A DNA stretch of 33,580 nt, from the NCBI GenBank assembly GCA_041608535.1, contig JBFISM010000024.1, forward strand, positions 1-33,580. The letters run 5' to 3'. Shown piece after piece: positions 8,668-16,512 of the stretch. A program made the translations under genes and the position numbers. Each line of letters starts with the position of its first letter. The stretch's first letter is position 1. The notes below the pieces were generated by a model. It did no database searches. It was not told the origin of the DNA and saw nothing but the letters and a program-made list of their open reading frames with translations. This stretch comes from JBFISM01 sp041608535. Lineage in GTDB: Bacteria; Actinomycetota; Acidimicrobiia; Spongiisociales; UBA5794.

Positions 8668-10208
8668 TCGACTTTCCGGTGCTCGCTCTGCTCGTGGTCG
8701 CTCCGGCGGCGGGAGCGATCGTCGTGGGTCTGCTGCCACGACATCGCACCGAGCTGATCACCCCGATCACGACGCTGGTCACACTGGTGCCCCTGGCCAT
8801 CGCCGGCTATCTGGTGTGGGCGTTCGAGACCGGCACTGCGGCGTTCCAGTTCACCGAGCGGGTCGTCTGGTACGAGCCGTGGGGTCTCGCCTGGGACATG
8901 GGTGTCGACGGGATCTCGTTGCTGCTCGTGGCGCTGACCGCCTTCTTGTTCCCGATCTCGGTGCTGGCGTCCGCGTCGATAACGGACAACGTCAAGATGT
9001 ACATGGTGAGCATCCTCATCCTGGAGGCGGGGTTGCTCGGCGTCTTCCTGGCCCTCGATCTCATCCTCTTCTTCGTTTTCTTCGAGGTGACCCTGGTCCC
9101 GATGTACCTGCTCATCGGCATCTGGGGCTCCGCCAACCGGGTGTATGCGGCGATCAAGTTCGTGCTCTACACCGCGCTCGGATCGGCGTTCATGCTCGGT
9201 GGGATCATCGCCCTCGGGGTCATCGCCGGGGACCAGACCGGATCGATCAGCTTCGCCTTCATCGATCTGCTCGGTCTGGAGCTGTCGGCCAACGCCCAGC
9301 TGTGGTTGTTCCTCGCCTTCGGGATCGCCTTTGCCATCAAGGTGCCGCTCTTCCCGTTGCACACGTGGCTGCCCGACGCCCACACCGAGGCGCCCACCGC
9401 CGGGTCGGTGCTGCTTGCCGGCGTGTTGCTGAAGTTGGGTACGTACGGCTTCGTGCGTTTCAGCCTGACGCTGTTTCCGGACGCGGCGGTGCGGCTGGCG
9501 CCGTGGATCGTCACTCTCGCTGTCGTCGGCATCATCTACGGGGCACTCGTCGCCATCGTCCAGCCCGACGTGAAACGGCTCATCGCATATTCCTCGGTCA
9601 GCCATCTCGGATTCATCGTGCTCGGCACGTTTGCGCTCACCTCGCAGGCTCTCCAGGGCGGAGTCATCCAGATGGTGAACCACGGGCTCACCACCGGGGC
9701 GCTGTTCCTTCTCGTCGGCATGATCTACGACCGGCGGCACACCCGGCAGATCGCCGACTATGGAGGCATCGCAAAAGTGATGCCCGTCTTCGCCGGGGTG
9801 TTCCTGTTCTCGGCGTTCGCGTCGGCCGGGCTACCCGGACTCAACGGGTTCGTCGGCGAGTTCATGGTGCTGCTCGGTAGCTACCTCACGTATCCGGCGC
9901 ACACCATCGTCGCTGCCTTCGGGGTGGTGCTTGCAGCCGTCTACCTGTTGTGGGCGTACGAGCGGGTGTTCACCGGTCCCATCACCAAGGCGGAGAACGA
10001 GAAGCTGGTCGATCTCAGCTTGCGTGAGGTGGCGATCCTGGCTCCGATGGCGGTGTTCATCGTCCTGCTCGGCGTGTATCCGAAGCCGGCGCTCGACATC
10101 ATCGAGCCGTCGGTGGAAGCGGTCATCGATCGGGTCGAGGCGACCACGGACTATGTGGCGCCCGAGTTCGGTCGCGTGGCGGACATCGTGGCCGAGCCGG
10201 AGGAATAG
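8664..10208 (+). CDS. nuoM: NADH-quinone oxidoreductase subunit M (NuoM), first copy
   Basis: This is the middle antiporter-like proton-pumping subunit, 514 residues. Conserved elements are Glu141 in FFEVTLVPMYLLIGIWG, Lys in AIKVPLFPLHTWLPDAHTEA, LLKLGTYGFVRF, DVKRLIAYSSVSHLGF and the late Glu in LNGFVGEFMVLLG. GTG 8664 is supported by GAGGAG at 8652-8657 and overlaps the nuoL stop. The gap to nuoN is 18 bases. Confidence 0.96.
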   Translation: MIDFPVLALLVVAPAAGAIVVGLLPRHRTELITPITTLVTLVPLAIAGYLVWAFETGTAAFQFTERVVWYEPWGLAWDMGVDGISLLLVALTAFLFPISVLASASITDNVKMYMVSILILEAGLLGVFLALDLILFFVFFEVTLVPMYLLIGIWGSANRVYAAIKFVLYTALGSAFMLGGIIALGVIAGDQTGSISFAFIDLLGLELSANAQLWLFLAFGIAFAIKVPLFPLHTWLPDAHTEAPTAGSVLLAGVLLKLGTYGFVRFSLTLFPDAAVRLAPWIVTLAVVGIIYGALVAIVQPDVKRLIAYSSVSHLGFIVLGTFALTSQALQGGVIQMVNHGLTTGALFLLVGMIYDRRHTRQIADYGGIAKVMPVFAGVFLFSAFASAGLPGLNGFVGEFMVLLGSYLTYPAHTIVAAFGVVLAAVYLLWAYERVFTGPITKAENEKLVDLSLREVAILAPMAVFIVLLGVYPKPALDIIEPSVEAVIDRVEATTDYVAPEFGRVADIVAEPEE

Positions 10209-10226
10209 GTGGAGAGCGTGGAGTAG

Positions 10227-11744
10227 ATGGAGAACGTCGCTTTTCTCCCCATTGCACCCGAGGTGGTGTTGCTGGCGGGGGCCCTCGTCGTGCTGCTCGC
10301 CGATGTGACGTTGGGATTGGGCCGTCGGGTGGGAGTGTGGATCGCCGGAACGTCGTTGGTGGCTGCGGCGCTGCTCGCCGTGGTCCAGTGGCGGACGGTC
10401 GACACGATCCTGGCCATCCCCGTGCCGGAGGACTTGCTCAGCTTCTCGGCGCGCGGGGTCGCCACCCCGCGACTTCCAATGGTGGTGATGGATCACTACT
10501 CGGCGTTCGCCGGGATCGTTCTCTTCACCGTTGCCGCGGTGGCGCTGCTGGGTGCGTGGCGCCTCATCGACATGCTCGAGGAACGGGCGACCGAGTTCAT
10601 CGTGCTCTTCGTGCTTGCGGTTGGCGGCCTCCACGTCATGGCGATGAGCGCCAACTTGATTTTGCTCTTCATCGGTCTGGAGACGGCGTCGATCAGCCTG
10701 TACGTCATGGCCGGGTTCACCCGAGGCAAGGAGCGGTCCGACGAGGCCGCCGTCAAGTACTTCTTGCTCGGCTCGTTTGCGTCCGCCGTGTTTCTCTACG
10801 GAGTCGCACTGACGTTCGCTGCGACCGGATCCACCTCGCTCTACGGCGTCCAGGGGATACAGGCTTTTTTCGCCGAGAACATCCTGTCGGCTTCGGGTAT
10901 CGGCTTGGCGGGACTGGGGATGATCATCGTCGGTCTCGGGTTCAAGGTGTCGGCCGCTCCGTTCCACCAGTGGGCGCCGGACGTCTACCAGGGAGCTCCG
11001 AGCGGTGCGGTTCCCATCATGGCGGCGGGGGTGAAGATCGCCGGCTTCGCCGCGATCGGCCGCATCCTCAACGTCGGGTTCCCGGCCCTGGCCGACGACT
11101 GGATGCCGGCCATCGCCGCGCTGGCCGTCGTGTCGGTGGCGGTTGGCACCCTGCTTGCCATCGCTCAAGACGATCTGAAGCGGATGCTGGCGTACTCGGG
11201 TGTCGCCCACGCCGGATTCATCCTCACCGGGGTCGTTGCCGGGGTCGCCGGGCTTCCCGGGATGTGGTTCTATGTATCGACCTACGCGTTCCAGCTCGTC
11301 GGTGCGTTCACCATCGTTGCGGTCGTCGCCGGCAGTCGCTCCGACCGGGCGCCGTTCGACCTCTTCGCCGGTCTGGGGGCGAGATCGCCCTTCGTTGCGG
11401 CGATGCTGGCGCTCTTCATGGTCGCCATGGGCGGGATCCCGTTCACGGCCGGGTTCATCGGCAAGATATCGGTCTTCACCGCCGCGGCCGATGCCGGCTA
11501 TCTGTGGCTCGCGGTGGCAGCGCTGGTGCTTGCCGTTGCGGGTCTGTTCTTCTACCTGCGAATCATCGTGCTGATGTACTTCCAGGAGCCGGTGTTGGCC
11601 GAGGCCCCGGGCACGGCGACCGCCCCACCTGAGCTGATGTGGTCCACCCGTACCGTGGTGGCGATCTGCGCCGCCGTCACGGTGTTGTTCGGCATCGTGC
11701 CGTGGCCCCTGCTGAACTTCGTGGGCCATGCCCTCCCGTTGTGA
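10227..11744 (+). CDS. nuoN: NADH-quinone oxidoreductase subunit N (NuoN), first copy
   Basis: This is the proximal antiporter-like subunit, 505 residues with about 14 helices. Motifs include Glu152 in FIGLETASISLYVMAGF, Lys in GFKVSAAPFHQWAPDVYQGA, DDLKRMLAYSGVAHAGF and Lys in FTAGFIGKISVF. ATG 10227 follows a GA-rich leader. This closes the first nuo set. The last 17 bases overlap the start of the next gene, so transcription and probably translation continue into the bactofilin-like membrane protein. Confidence 0.96.
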   Translation: MENVAFLPIAPEVVLLAGALVVLLADVTLGLGRRVGVWIAGTSLVAAALLAVVQWRTVDTILAIPVPEDLLSFSARGVATPRLPMVVMDHYSAFAGIVLFTVAAVALLGAWRLIDMLEERATEFIVLFVLAVGGLHVMAMSANLILLFIGLETASISLYVMAGFTRGKERSDEAAVKYFLLGSFASAVFLYGVALTFAATGSTSLYGVQGIQAFFAENILSASGIGLAGLGMIIVGLGFKVSAAPFHQWAPDVYQGAPSGAVPIMAAGVKIAGFAAIGRILNVGFPALADDWMPAIAALAVVSVAVGTLLAIAQDDLKRMLAYSGVAHAGFILTGVVAGVAGLPGMWFYVSTYAFQLVGAFTIVAVVAGSRSDRAPFDLFAGLGARSPFVAAMLALFMVAMGGIPFTAGFIGKISVFTAAADAGYLWLAVAALVLAVAGLFFYLRIIVLMYFQEPVLAEAPGTATAPPELMWSTRTVVAICAAVTVLFGIVPWPLLNFVGHALPL

Positions 11745-12915
11745 TCAGCCAACCCATCGTCTGCTGAAGCGTCGCACCGTCTGGATCGCCGGCCTGGTGG
11801 CACTCGTCGTCCTCGTACCCATCGGGGGGGTCGCTGCCGATGTCATCTCGACGGGCCAGTTCGTTGTCCTCGAAGGCGACACCCAGGAGGAGGACGCATA
11901 CGTGGCGGCGTCGAGCGGCAACGTCGCGGGTACGGTCGATGGCGATCTCGTCATCGCCACCCCCCGGCTCACCATCTCGGGGGTGGTGACGGGAGACGTG
12001 CTGGTCGCCTCCCAGGGCACGGTGACGGTATCGGGGAGGATCGACGGCTCGCTGCGGGGGGCGGCGGTCGCCTTCGACGTGAGCGGCACAGTTGGCGACG
12101 ACATCGTTGTAGCCGCTGTGGACATCACGGTGACCGGCGAGGTCGGCCGGGACGTCGTGGTTCTCGGCAACGGCCTCAGCCATCGAGGTGCGGTCGGTAG
12201 GGATGTGTTGGGTCGGGCTCGGACGGTCGAGGTTGCCGGCGAGGTCGGCCGGGACGTCGACATGGCGGTCGATACCATCGAGGTGGTCGCAACCGGGTCG
12301 GTTGGCGGGGATGTCGTCTACCGCTCGAGTCGCCCGGTTGTCGTCGCCGACGATGCCTTCATCGGCGGACAGGTGATCGATCTGCCCACCCGGGCGCCCT
12401 TCTTCGTCAACTTGGTGCTGCGGCTGGTCCTGCTGCTAGGTGTGCTCGGCTTCCTCGTTCTGGGTGTCGTGGTGCTCGCCGTGTTTCGGGGCACCGCCGA
12501 GCATGCTTTTGGGGCACTGGTCTCGCACCCGTGGCGTTCGCTCCTCGTCGGGGTTGGGCTGGGTGTGGTGGTGCCGCTTGTCGTGGCCCTGCTGACGGCC
12601 ACTCTGGTGGGGATCCCACTTGCCGTCGTCCTGCTCGTCGGCGTGATCCTCGCGCTGCTGGGCGGAGCCATACCTGTGGTGACCGTCGTGGGAGCCCGGC
12701 TCCTGTCCGGTCGGGGAGGCGCCGTCGGCGGATTCCTGCTCGGCGGGTTGCTGTGGGTGGCGGCGATGCTGCTGTTGCCGGTGGTCGGCGCCGTGCTCGG
12801 CGTGCTGGTGGTGGCTCTCGGAACCGGGGCTTGGGTGCTCGGTGCCTGGTCCTCCCGGGATCCTCACGGGTGGCCGACGGTTCCGGTGCGAGGTGACCGC
12901 AACGCTAATCGATGA
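11728..12915 (+). CDS. Membrane protein with bactofilin-like beta-solenoid repeats
   Basis: This 395-residue protein has a hydrophobic helix near the N-terminus (about 17-36). A run of about nine degenerate repeats of some 18 residues follows, of the form v-x-G-x-V-x-x-D-v-v-v-a (for example ISGVVTGDVLVA, VTGEVGRDVVVL, VAGEVGRDVDMA). The C-terminal part, from about residue 228, is five or so hydrophobic helices. The repeats resemble the right-handed beta-helix of polymer-forming bactofilins (Pfam PF04519), and the overall build resembles uncharacterised membrane proteins of that group. ATG 11728 overlaps nuoN by 17 bases; no other plausible start exists before the first helix. Function is unknown; a role as a membrane-tethered, extracytoplasmic scaffold is inference. 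Confidence 0.8.
   Translation: MPSRCDQPTHRLLKRRTVWIAGLVALVVLVPIGGVAADVISTGQFVVLEGDTQEEDAYVAASSGNVAGTVDGDLVIATPRLTISGVVTGDVLVASQGTVTVSGRIDGSLRGAAVAFDVSGTVGDDIVVAAVDITVTGEVGRDVVVLGNGLSHRGAVGRDVLGRARTVEVAGEVGRDVDMAVDTIEVVATGSVGGDVVYRSSRPVVVADDAFIGGQVIDLPTRAPFFVNLVLRLVLLLGVLGFLVLGVVVLAVFRGTAEHAFGALVSHPWRSLLVGVGLGVVVPLVVALLTATLVGIPLAVVLLVGVILALLGGAIPVVTVVGARLLSGRGGAVGGFLLGGLLWVAAMLLLPVVGAVLGVLVVALGTGAWVLGAWSSRDPHGWPTVPVRGDRNANR
12134..12259 (+). repeat. 24-bp direct repeat inside the beta-solenoid coding region
   Basis: An identical 24-base unit occurs at 12134-12157 and 12236-12259, encoding the repeated G-E-V-G-R-D-V core of two solenoid turns. It reflects internal duplication of coils in the bactofilin-like gene, not a mobile element. 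Confidence 0.75.
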
Positions 12916-14197
12916 TGTAGAACTCGAGCAGGTCGGTGCCGAACGGCGGGAGGAGCGCGGCTTCGTCGCCGGATGTGAGCATGCCGGGATGGAGTGCGTA
13001 GAAGGTCACCGCACCGATCTCGCTCCCCACTCCGCCGGGGACGCTCAGGAATTGGCCGTAGTCCTGGTCGGGGTCGGCCGCCAGCGCCGCATCGTCGTAG
13101 ATGATGGTGTGGAACCAGACGAGGGTCTGATCGTCGAAGATGACCGGGTCGGCCGGATCGGAGTCGCTGTCGACACCGAATCCGAAGCGGGGGGAGCCGA
13201 TAATGGAATCGGCGAAGATGCGCGGCTTGCTGCCGCTGGCGTTCCAGGACTGGAGACAGCTCCGCATCCTTCTGCTCAGCTGCTCGAGGATCAGTGTGGG
13301 ATCGTTGAAGTTGCTCTCATGGCATTGGGCGATCCCACTCGGGGCCGGAAGGAGGTGGTCCCACAGGCCATCGGCACCGAGGAGCGGGCTGCCTGCCCCG
13401 CCAAACGCCTGAGTGAGCAAGGTCGTGCCGGCGGGGAGGGGGATTCGGTTCGCCTGGTTGGGGAGGGTGAGGATGTGACCGCTCGCACACGCATCGGCCT
13501 CGTGTCGCACGCTCTCCGTGTCGATGTCGATCATGTGGTCGACCCCGTCCTGGATGTTGGCCACGGTGGCGGCGTCGCTCGTCGAACAGTCGAGCGGGTC
13601 GAGCCCGGTCATCTGGATGAGCCGGTTCTGCAGGCCGCTGGCGCTGGTGCACACCAGTGGTGTGGGGTCGGGTGGGCTTGCGGGCGGGGAGTACGCGGGT
13701 AACGAGGCACGCATGCACTGGTAGGGCTGCCCGCTTGGATTGTCGACCCCGACCGGGACCAGCTTGTCGAGGACTTCGGGTAGCTCGATCTCGGCGACGG
13801 AATCGGCACCTGTTTCATTGGTCGCCGCGGCGCCCATGGCGCGGGCGAACGAGTTGCGGGACACCGCGTTGACCTGGAGCGTCACCTGGAGGTAGTCAGC
13901 GCTGATGGTGGCGACCGTCCCTGCACCGGGAGAGTTCACCCCGGTGAGCGAGTCGACGAGTGCCTGCACCTCGTCTTGTGCGATCGGTCCGACCGGGGAG
14001 CCGGCGGCGAAGGTCCGGGGGATGGCCTGCAGGGCTCCCACCGCACCGACGTCGGAGGCGGCCTGGGCGCGGCGCCGGTTCGACCAGGCATTGCTCAGAT
14101 CGACGGCGATGGCGGCGACTCCCACCAGCACGAGCAGCACGATGGCGGTGAAGATGAGGATCGCGCCGCGTTCGCTGCGGCTTCGGGTCAGGGGCAT
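12905..14197 (-). CDS. TadG-like pilus assembly protein
   Basis: This 430-residue protein has a short basic N-terminus followed by one hydrophobic helix (about residues 10-34: GAILIFTAIVLLVLVGVAAI) and then AVDLSNAWSNRRRAQAASDV. That is the classic Tad/TadG signature (Pfam Tad, TadE/G-like). The rest is a long extracytoplasmic domain with several spaced Cys residues that could form disulfides. The ATG at 14197 is chosen because it gives the helix at the N-terminus; the open frame continues upstream only inside the neighbouring genes. It overlaps the preceding TadE-like gene by 10 bases. Its 3' end overlaps the convergent bactofilin-like gene by 11 bases. It probably acts as a minor, membrane-anchored pilin-like component. 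Confidence 0.83.
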   Translation of the reverse strand: MPLTRSRSERGAILIFTAIVLLVLVGVAAIAVDLSNAWSNRRRAQAASDVGAVGALQAIPRTFAAGSPVGPIAQDEVQALVDSLTGVNSPGAGTVATISADYLQVTLQVNAVSRNSFARAMGAAATNETGADSVAEIELPEVLDKLVPVGVDNPSGQPYQCMRASLPAYSPPASPPDPTPLVCTSASGLQNRLIQMTGLDPLDCSTSDAATVANIQDGVDHMIDIDTESVRHEADACASGHILTLPNQANRIPLPAGTTLLTQAFGGAGSPLLGADGLWDHLLPAPSGIAQCHESNFNDPTLILEQLSRRMRSCLQSWNASGSKPRIFADSIIGSPRFGFGVDSDSDPADPVIFDDQTLVWFHTIIYDDAALAADPDQDYGQFLSVPGGVGSEIGAVTFYALHPGMLTSGDEAALLPPFGTDLLEFYIID

Positions 14198-14676
14198 GCG
14201 AAGCCTCCGCTGGAGCCGCCCCCTCCGTAGCTGTCCGGCCACCACGTCGTTGCCGCATCGAGCGGCTGCTCGACCACGAAGTCGACCGTATGGGAGACGG
14301 TGATCGAGGAGTAATCGAAGAATCCGGTGATGCTGGGCAGCTCCATCCACACGATGGCGCGGCCGATCGAGCCGCGCGACCCGACAGGATCGGCGGTGCC
14401 CGGGTCCTGCGGGCTGCGGCTCACGTCGACGCGCACCCCGGCGAACTTCGACGCCTCGAGATCGTCGCAGACGAAGCCGGCGATCTGTGTGGAGTTGAGC
14501 GTGCCGCCGGTGGTGGCGGCGTAGCGGGCGGCTCCATGAGCGACACCGCGCAGCTCGTTCTGCAACGCATAGGCCTGGGAGAACTCGACGATGCCGAACA
14601 GCAACAACATCAGGAAGGGGAGCACGAGCGCCGCTTCCACGGAGGCCACACCCTGCTCGCGACGACGCCGGCTCAC
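14188..14676 (-). CDS. TadE-like minor pseudopilin
   Basis: This 162-residue protein starts at GTG 14676, which overlaps the stop of the upstream TadE-like gene as GTGA; GTG 14682 is an alternative. After a basic start (SRRRREQGVASVEAALVLPF) comes one hydrophobic helix, LMLLLFGIVEFSQAYALQNE, matching the TadE prepilin-like signature with a Glu in the helix and the following ARYAA motif. The remainder is a beta-rich extracytoplasmic domain ending in a Gly/Ser-rich tail with a final Cys. It is the second of a three-gene minus-strand unit with overlapping ends, so co-expression with its neighbours is likely. Confidence 0.83.
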   Translation of the reverse strand: MSRRRREQGVASVEAALVLPFLMLLLFGIVEFSQAYALQNELRGVAHGAARYAATTGGTLNSTQIAGFVCDDLEASKFAGVRVDVSRSPQDPGTADPVGSRGSIGRAIVWMELPSITGFFDYSSITVSHTVDFVVEQPLDAATTWWPDSYGGGGSSGGFACP

Positions 14677-15200
14677 GAGCACTTCTTCGGAGGCGTGGGG
14701 AAGCTCCACCATGCCGGAGCCGCATCTCGGGGTTCCTCGACGTAGAACCGGGCCGAGGATGCGAGATCGAACCCGAGAGAGTCGAACCACCCGGTGATCG
14801 TGCGCACCTGGCTCGTCCGGGCTTCGGCGACGCCGATGGCGCCCGTGCTTCCCTCGGGATCGCCACCGCTGCCCGGGATACCGTCGGCACGGAACTCGAA
14901 ATTGGCGGGATCGATGACACCGAGTCGTCCGCACAGGATGTTGGTGATCTGTTGGCTCGACAGGTTCTCCACCGCGGCGATCCTCGCCCCTTCGCGGGCG
15001 AGATGGCGGAGCTCGCTGTTCTGGGCGAGCACGAAGCTGAATTCGATGATCCCGATGATGAAGAGGAGGAACACCGGGAACACCAGGGCGAACTCGACGA
15101 GCGAGCCCCCCCTCTCGTCGCCACGCAACCCCCGACGCCGCACGCCAAACGCCGCAGGCCCGCTACGTCGCCGGGCGCTCTGGCTGGTCACATGCGGCAC
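14673..15200 (-). CDS. TadE-like minor pseudopilin
   Basis: This 175-residue protein is the first gene of the minus-strand Tad unit. GTG 15200 is chosen because a GAGGGG-type ribosome binding site lies just upstream at about 15208-15213. The N-terminal segment RGDERGGSLVEFALVFPVFL followed by LFIIGIIEFSFVLAQNSELR is the TadE pattern: a basic residue, Gly-rich cleavage-like region, Glu after the cleavage region, and a hydrophobic helix. It is paralogous to the next TadE-like gene; both end in a W-rich, Pro-containing domain. No TadA ATPase, TadB/TadC or prepilin peptidase gene lies in the window. Confidence 0.83.
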   Translation of the reverse strand: MPHVTSQSARRRSGPAAFGVRRRGLRGDERGGSLVEFALVFPVFLLFIIGIIEFSFVLAQNSELRHLAREGARIAAVENLSSQQITNILCGRLGVIDPANFEFRADGIPGSGGDPEGSTGAIGVAEARTSQVRTITGWFDSLGFDLASSARFYVEEPRDAAPAWWSFPTPPKKCS

Positions 15201-15241
15201 GACTCACCCCTCTGGTGCTGACCCTCTGGCTGTCGAGGCCC

Positions 15242-15260
15242 CCTGAGCGCGCCGCTCAGG
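15242..15260. terminator. GC-rich hairpin in the gap after the phosphodiesterase gene
   Basis: There are perfect 8-bp arms (CCTGAGCG and CGCTCAGG) around a 3-base loop, located 62 bases past the phosphodiesterase stop and 42 bases before the first TadE-like start. No T-run follows on the minus strand. It may be a terminator for the phosphodiesterase or a hairpin in the leader of the tad mRNA; the sequence does not decide between them. Confidence 0.4.
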
Positions 15261-15267
15261 CCCGCAA

Positions 15268-15300
15268 AGGGTACACCCATTGGACGTCGCGAGCGACGTC
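15268..15300 (-). promoter_or_regulatory. Candidate promoter/operator of the TadE-TadE-TadG unit
   Basis: On the minus strand a TACCCT -10-like box (15273 to 15268) lies downstream of an 18-bp perfect palindrome at 15283-15300 (GACGTCGC-GA-GCGACGTC). The palindrome covers the place where a -35 box would sit, which is where a repressor operator often lies. The 2-base centre makes it a protein-binding dyad rather than an RNA hairpin. The palindrome is seen directly; the promoter is a weak call. Confidence 0.4.
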
Positions 15301-15321
15301 GGTCTTACGGGAAACACCGGG

Positions 15322-16419
15322 TCAGATCGTCCGCACCAGCAGCGGAACCCGCCGTTCCTCGGCCGTCAGGCCCCCGTGGTTGCCGATCATCCGGTCGTCG
15401 CTGTGCTTGTGCAGGAGGAAGAATCCATCGTCGGCGACGAGTACGCCGTCGGGAAGCCGCTCCGGATGGCGGAAGCCCCGTGGTGCCGGGCCCCACCAGT
15501 GCCGCATGTCATCGACCGGCACCCAGGTGGCGGGCACGGTGCCGGCGATGGCCGCTCCGTCGCCCTTGACGAACATCACCCTGCCGTCCCCGTAGAGAAT
15601 CCGTCCGTCGTGGAGCGAGCGGGGGATTCGTATCTGGCGCTCCTTGGGGAAATCGACATGCCCGTGGTCTGCGGTGCCCACCAACGTCGCATCCGGCGGC
15701 ACCTGCCACGACAGAGCCGACCACACGTTGTCGACCACCCGGATTGCGCCGGCATACTCGGGGGTGCGCTGGCCGTGGACGTGGGCTGCGTAGTCGACAT
15801 TCGCCACGTACGTGAGGATCAGCCGTCCCGGTGCGGACGCCAGGTCGGCGGTGGCCGAGATCAGCTCGCCGATCGTGGTCACTCCCTCGAACCGGCACCC
15901 CCGGTAGAGCAGACGAGTCAGGCTGCTGGTGCGGAAACCCTCCGGTTGCACCGTCACCGTCTCGACACCGGCCGCGGCGAGCCGTTCCCACAGGTTGGGG
16001 GCAGGGAGGAAAGCGGTTGTGTCGTAGTCGAGCGGGTCGCCCCACAGCGTGGTCCACTTGATGGTGTTGGCGACCACGTCGAGTTCCGGAATCCACAGCT
16101 GATATCCGAAGAGACCGTGCTGGGACGGTGGCATGCCGGTGGCGATGGTGGCCAAGCTCACCGTGGTGGTGGTCGGAAACGGGGCATCGAGCTCGGCGAC
16201 CTTGGATGCACCGAGCGTGGCGGCCCCAGGGTGATCCACCTGGGCGGCGCCCAGGCCGTCGAACACCACGAGGACGACCGTCTGCCCGGGGGTCAGCAGC
16301 GACCGCAAGCGTTTGTCGAGGCGTGGAGCCGGCGCGGCTCCGGCAAGGCGAAACTCCAGCTCCGCAACCAGGTTCAGCAGCGATCCACCGTCATAATCGG
16401 GGGCCGCCGCAGCCGTCAT
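15322..16419 (-). CDS. Alkaline phosphatase superfamily phosphodiesterase
   Basis: This 365-residue protein belongs to the type I phosphodiesterase / nucleotide pyrophosphatase group (Pfam PF01663). Metal and nucleophile motifs are in order: VVFDGLGAA (Asp54), the nucleophile Thr stretch in FPTTTTVSLATIATGMPPSQ followed by HG, DYAAHVHG (Asp, His), TADHGHVDF (Asp-His) and GNHGGLTAEERRVPLLV (His). No clear signal peptide is visible, so it may be cytoplasmic. The substrate is unknown. The ATG at 16419 has no good ribosome binding site; a TACCGT box eight bases upstream suggests a leaderless mRNA. It is divergent from nuoA2, and the 93-base gap holds the promoters of both. Confidence 0.85.
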   Translation of the reverse strand: MTAAAAPDYDGGSLLNLVAELEFRLAGAAPAPRLDKRLRSLLTPGQTVVLVVFDGLGAAQVDHPGAATLGASKVAELDAPFPTTTTVSLATIATGMPPSQHGLFGYQLWIPELDVVANTIKWTTLWGDPLDYDTTAFLPAPNLWERLAAAGVETVTVQPEGFRTSSLTRLLYRGCRFEGVTTIGELISATADLASAPGRLILTYVANVDYAAHVHGQRTPEYAGAIRVVDNVWSALSWQVPPDATLVGTADHGHVDFPKERQIRIPRSLHDGRILYGDGRVMFVKGDGAAIAGTVPATWVPVDDMRHWWGPAPRGFRHPERLPDGVLVADDGFFLLHKHSDDRMIGNHGGLTAEERRVPLLVRTI

Positions 16420-16440
16420 GAGCAGCGACGGTAGTGAACT

Positions 16441-16481
16441 TTGAGGGCCATACCCGCCTTCCTATACTCGCCCCGGGCGAG
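16441..16481 (+). promoter_or_regulatory. Promoter of the second nuo operon with overlapping palindrome
   Basis: A -35-like TTGAGG (16441-16446) is separated by 16 bases from a good -10 box TATACT (16463-16468), giving a start near 16475. A perfect dyad CTCGCCC-C-GGGCGAG at 16467-16481 overlaps the end of the -10 box and the start site, a position suited to repression. It does not resemble the Rex operator consensus. The nuoA2 ribosome binding site follows at 16496-16502. Confidence 0.65.
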
Positions 16482-16512
16482 GGCTGCACCCAATGAGAGA
16501 GGTCACTACGTG

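Noticed and set aside
1616..11729. Other long minus-strand open frames opposite the first nuo set (for example 1616-3394, 3700-5307, 7246-8739, 8439-9740, 9831-11729)
   Set aside because: All have the same low-complexity charged composition typical of antisense frames in high-GC genes, and all lie fully opposite conserved nuo genes.
12842..13702. A 286-codon plus-strand open frame opposite the TadG-like gene
   Set aside because: The minus strand has the TadG signature with membrane helix and overlapping-gene organisation. The plus frame has no domain and shows the antisense composition.
16467..16481. The dyad at the second nuo promoter as a Rex (NADH-sensing) operator
   Set aside because: It is GC-rich and lacks the TTGTGAA/TTCACAA half-sites of the Rex consensus.
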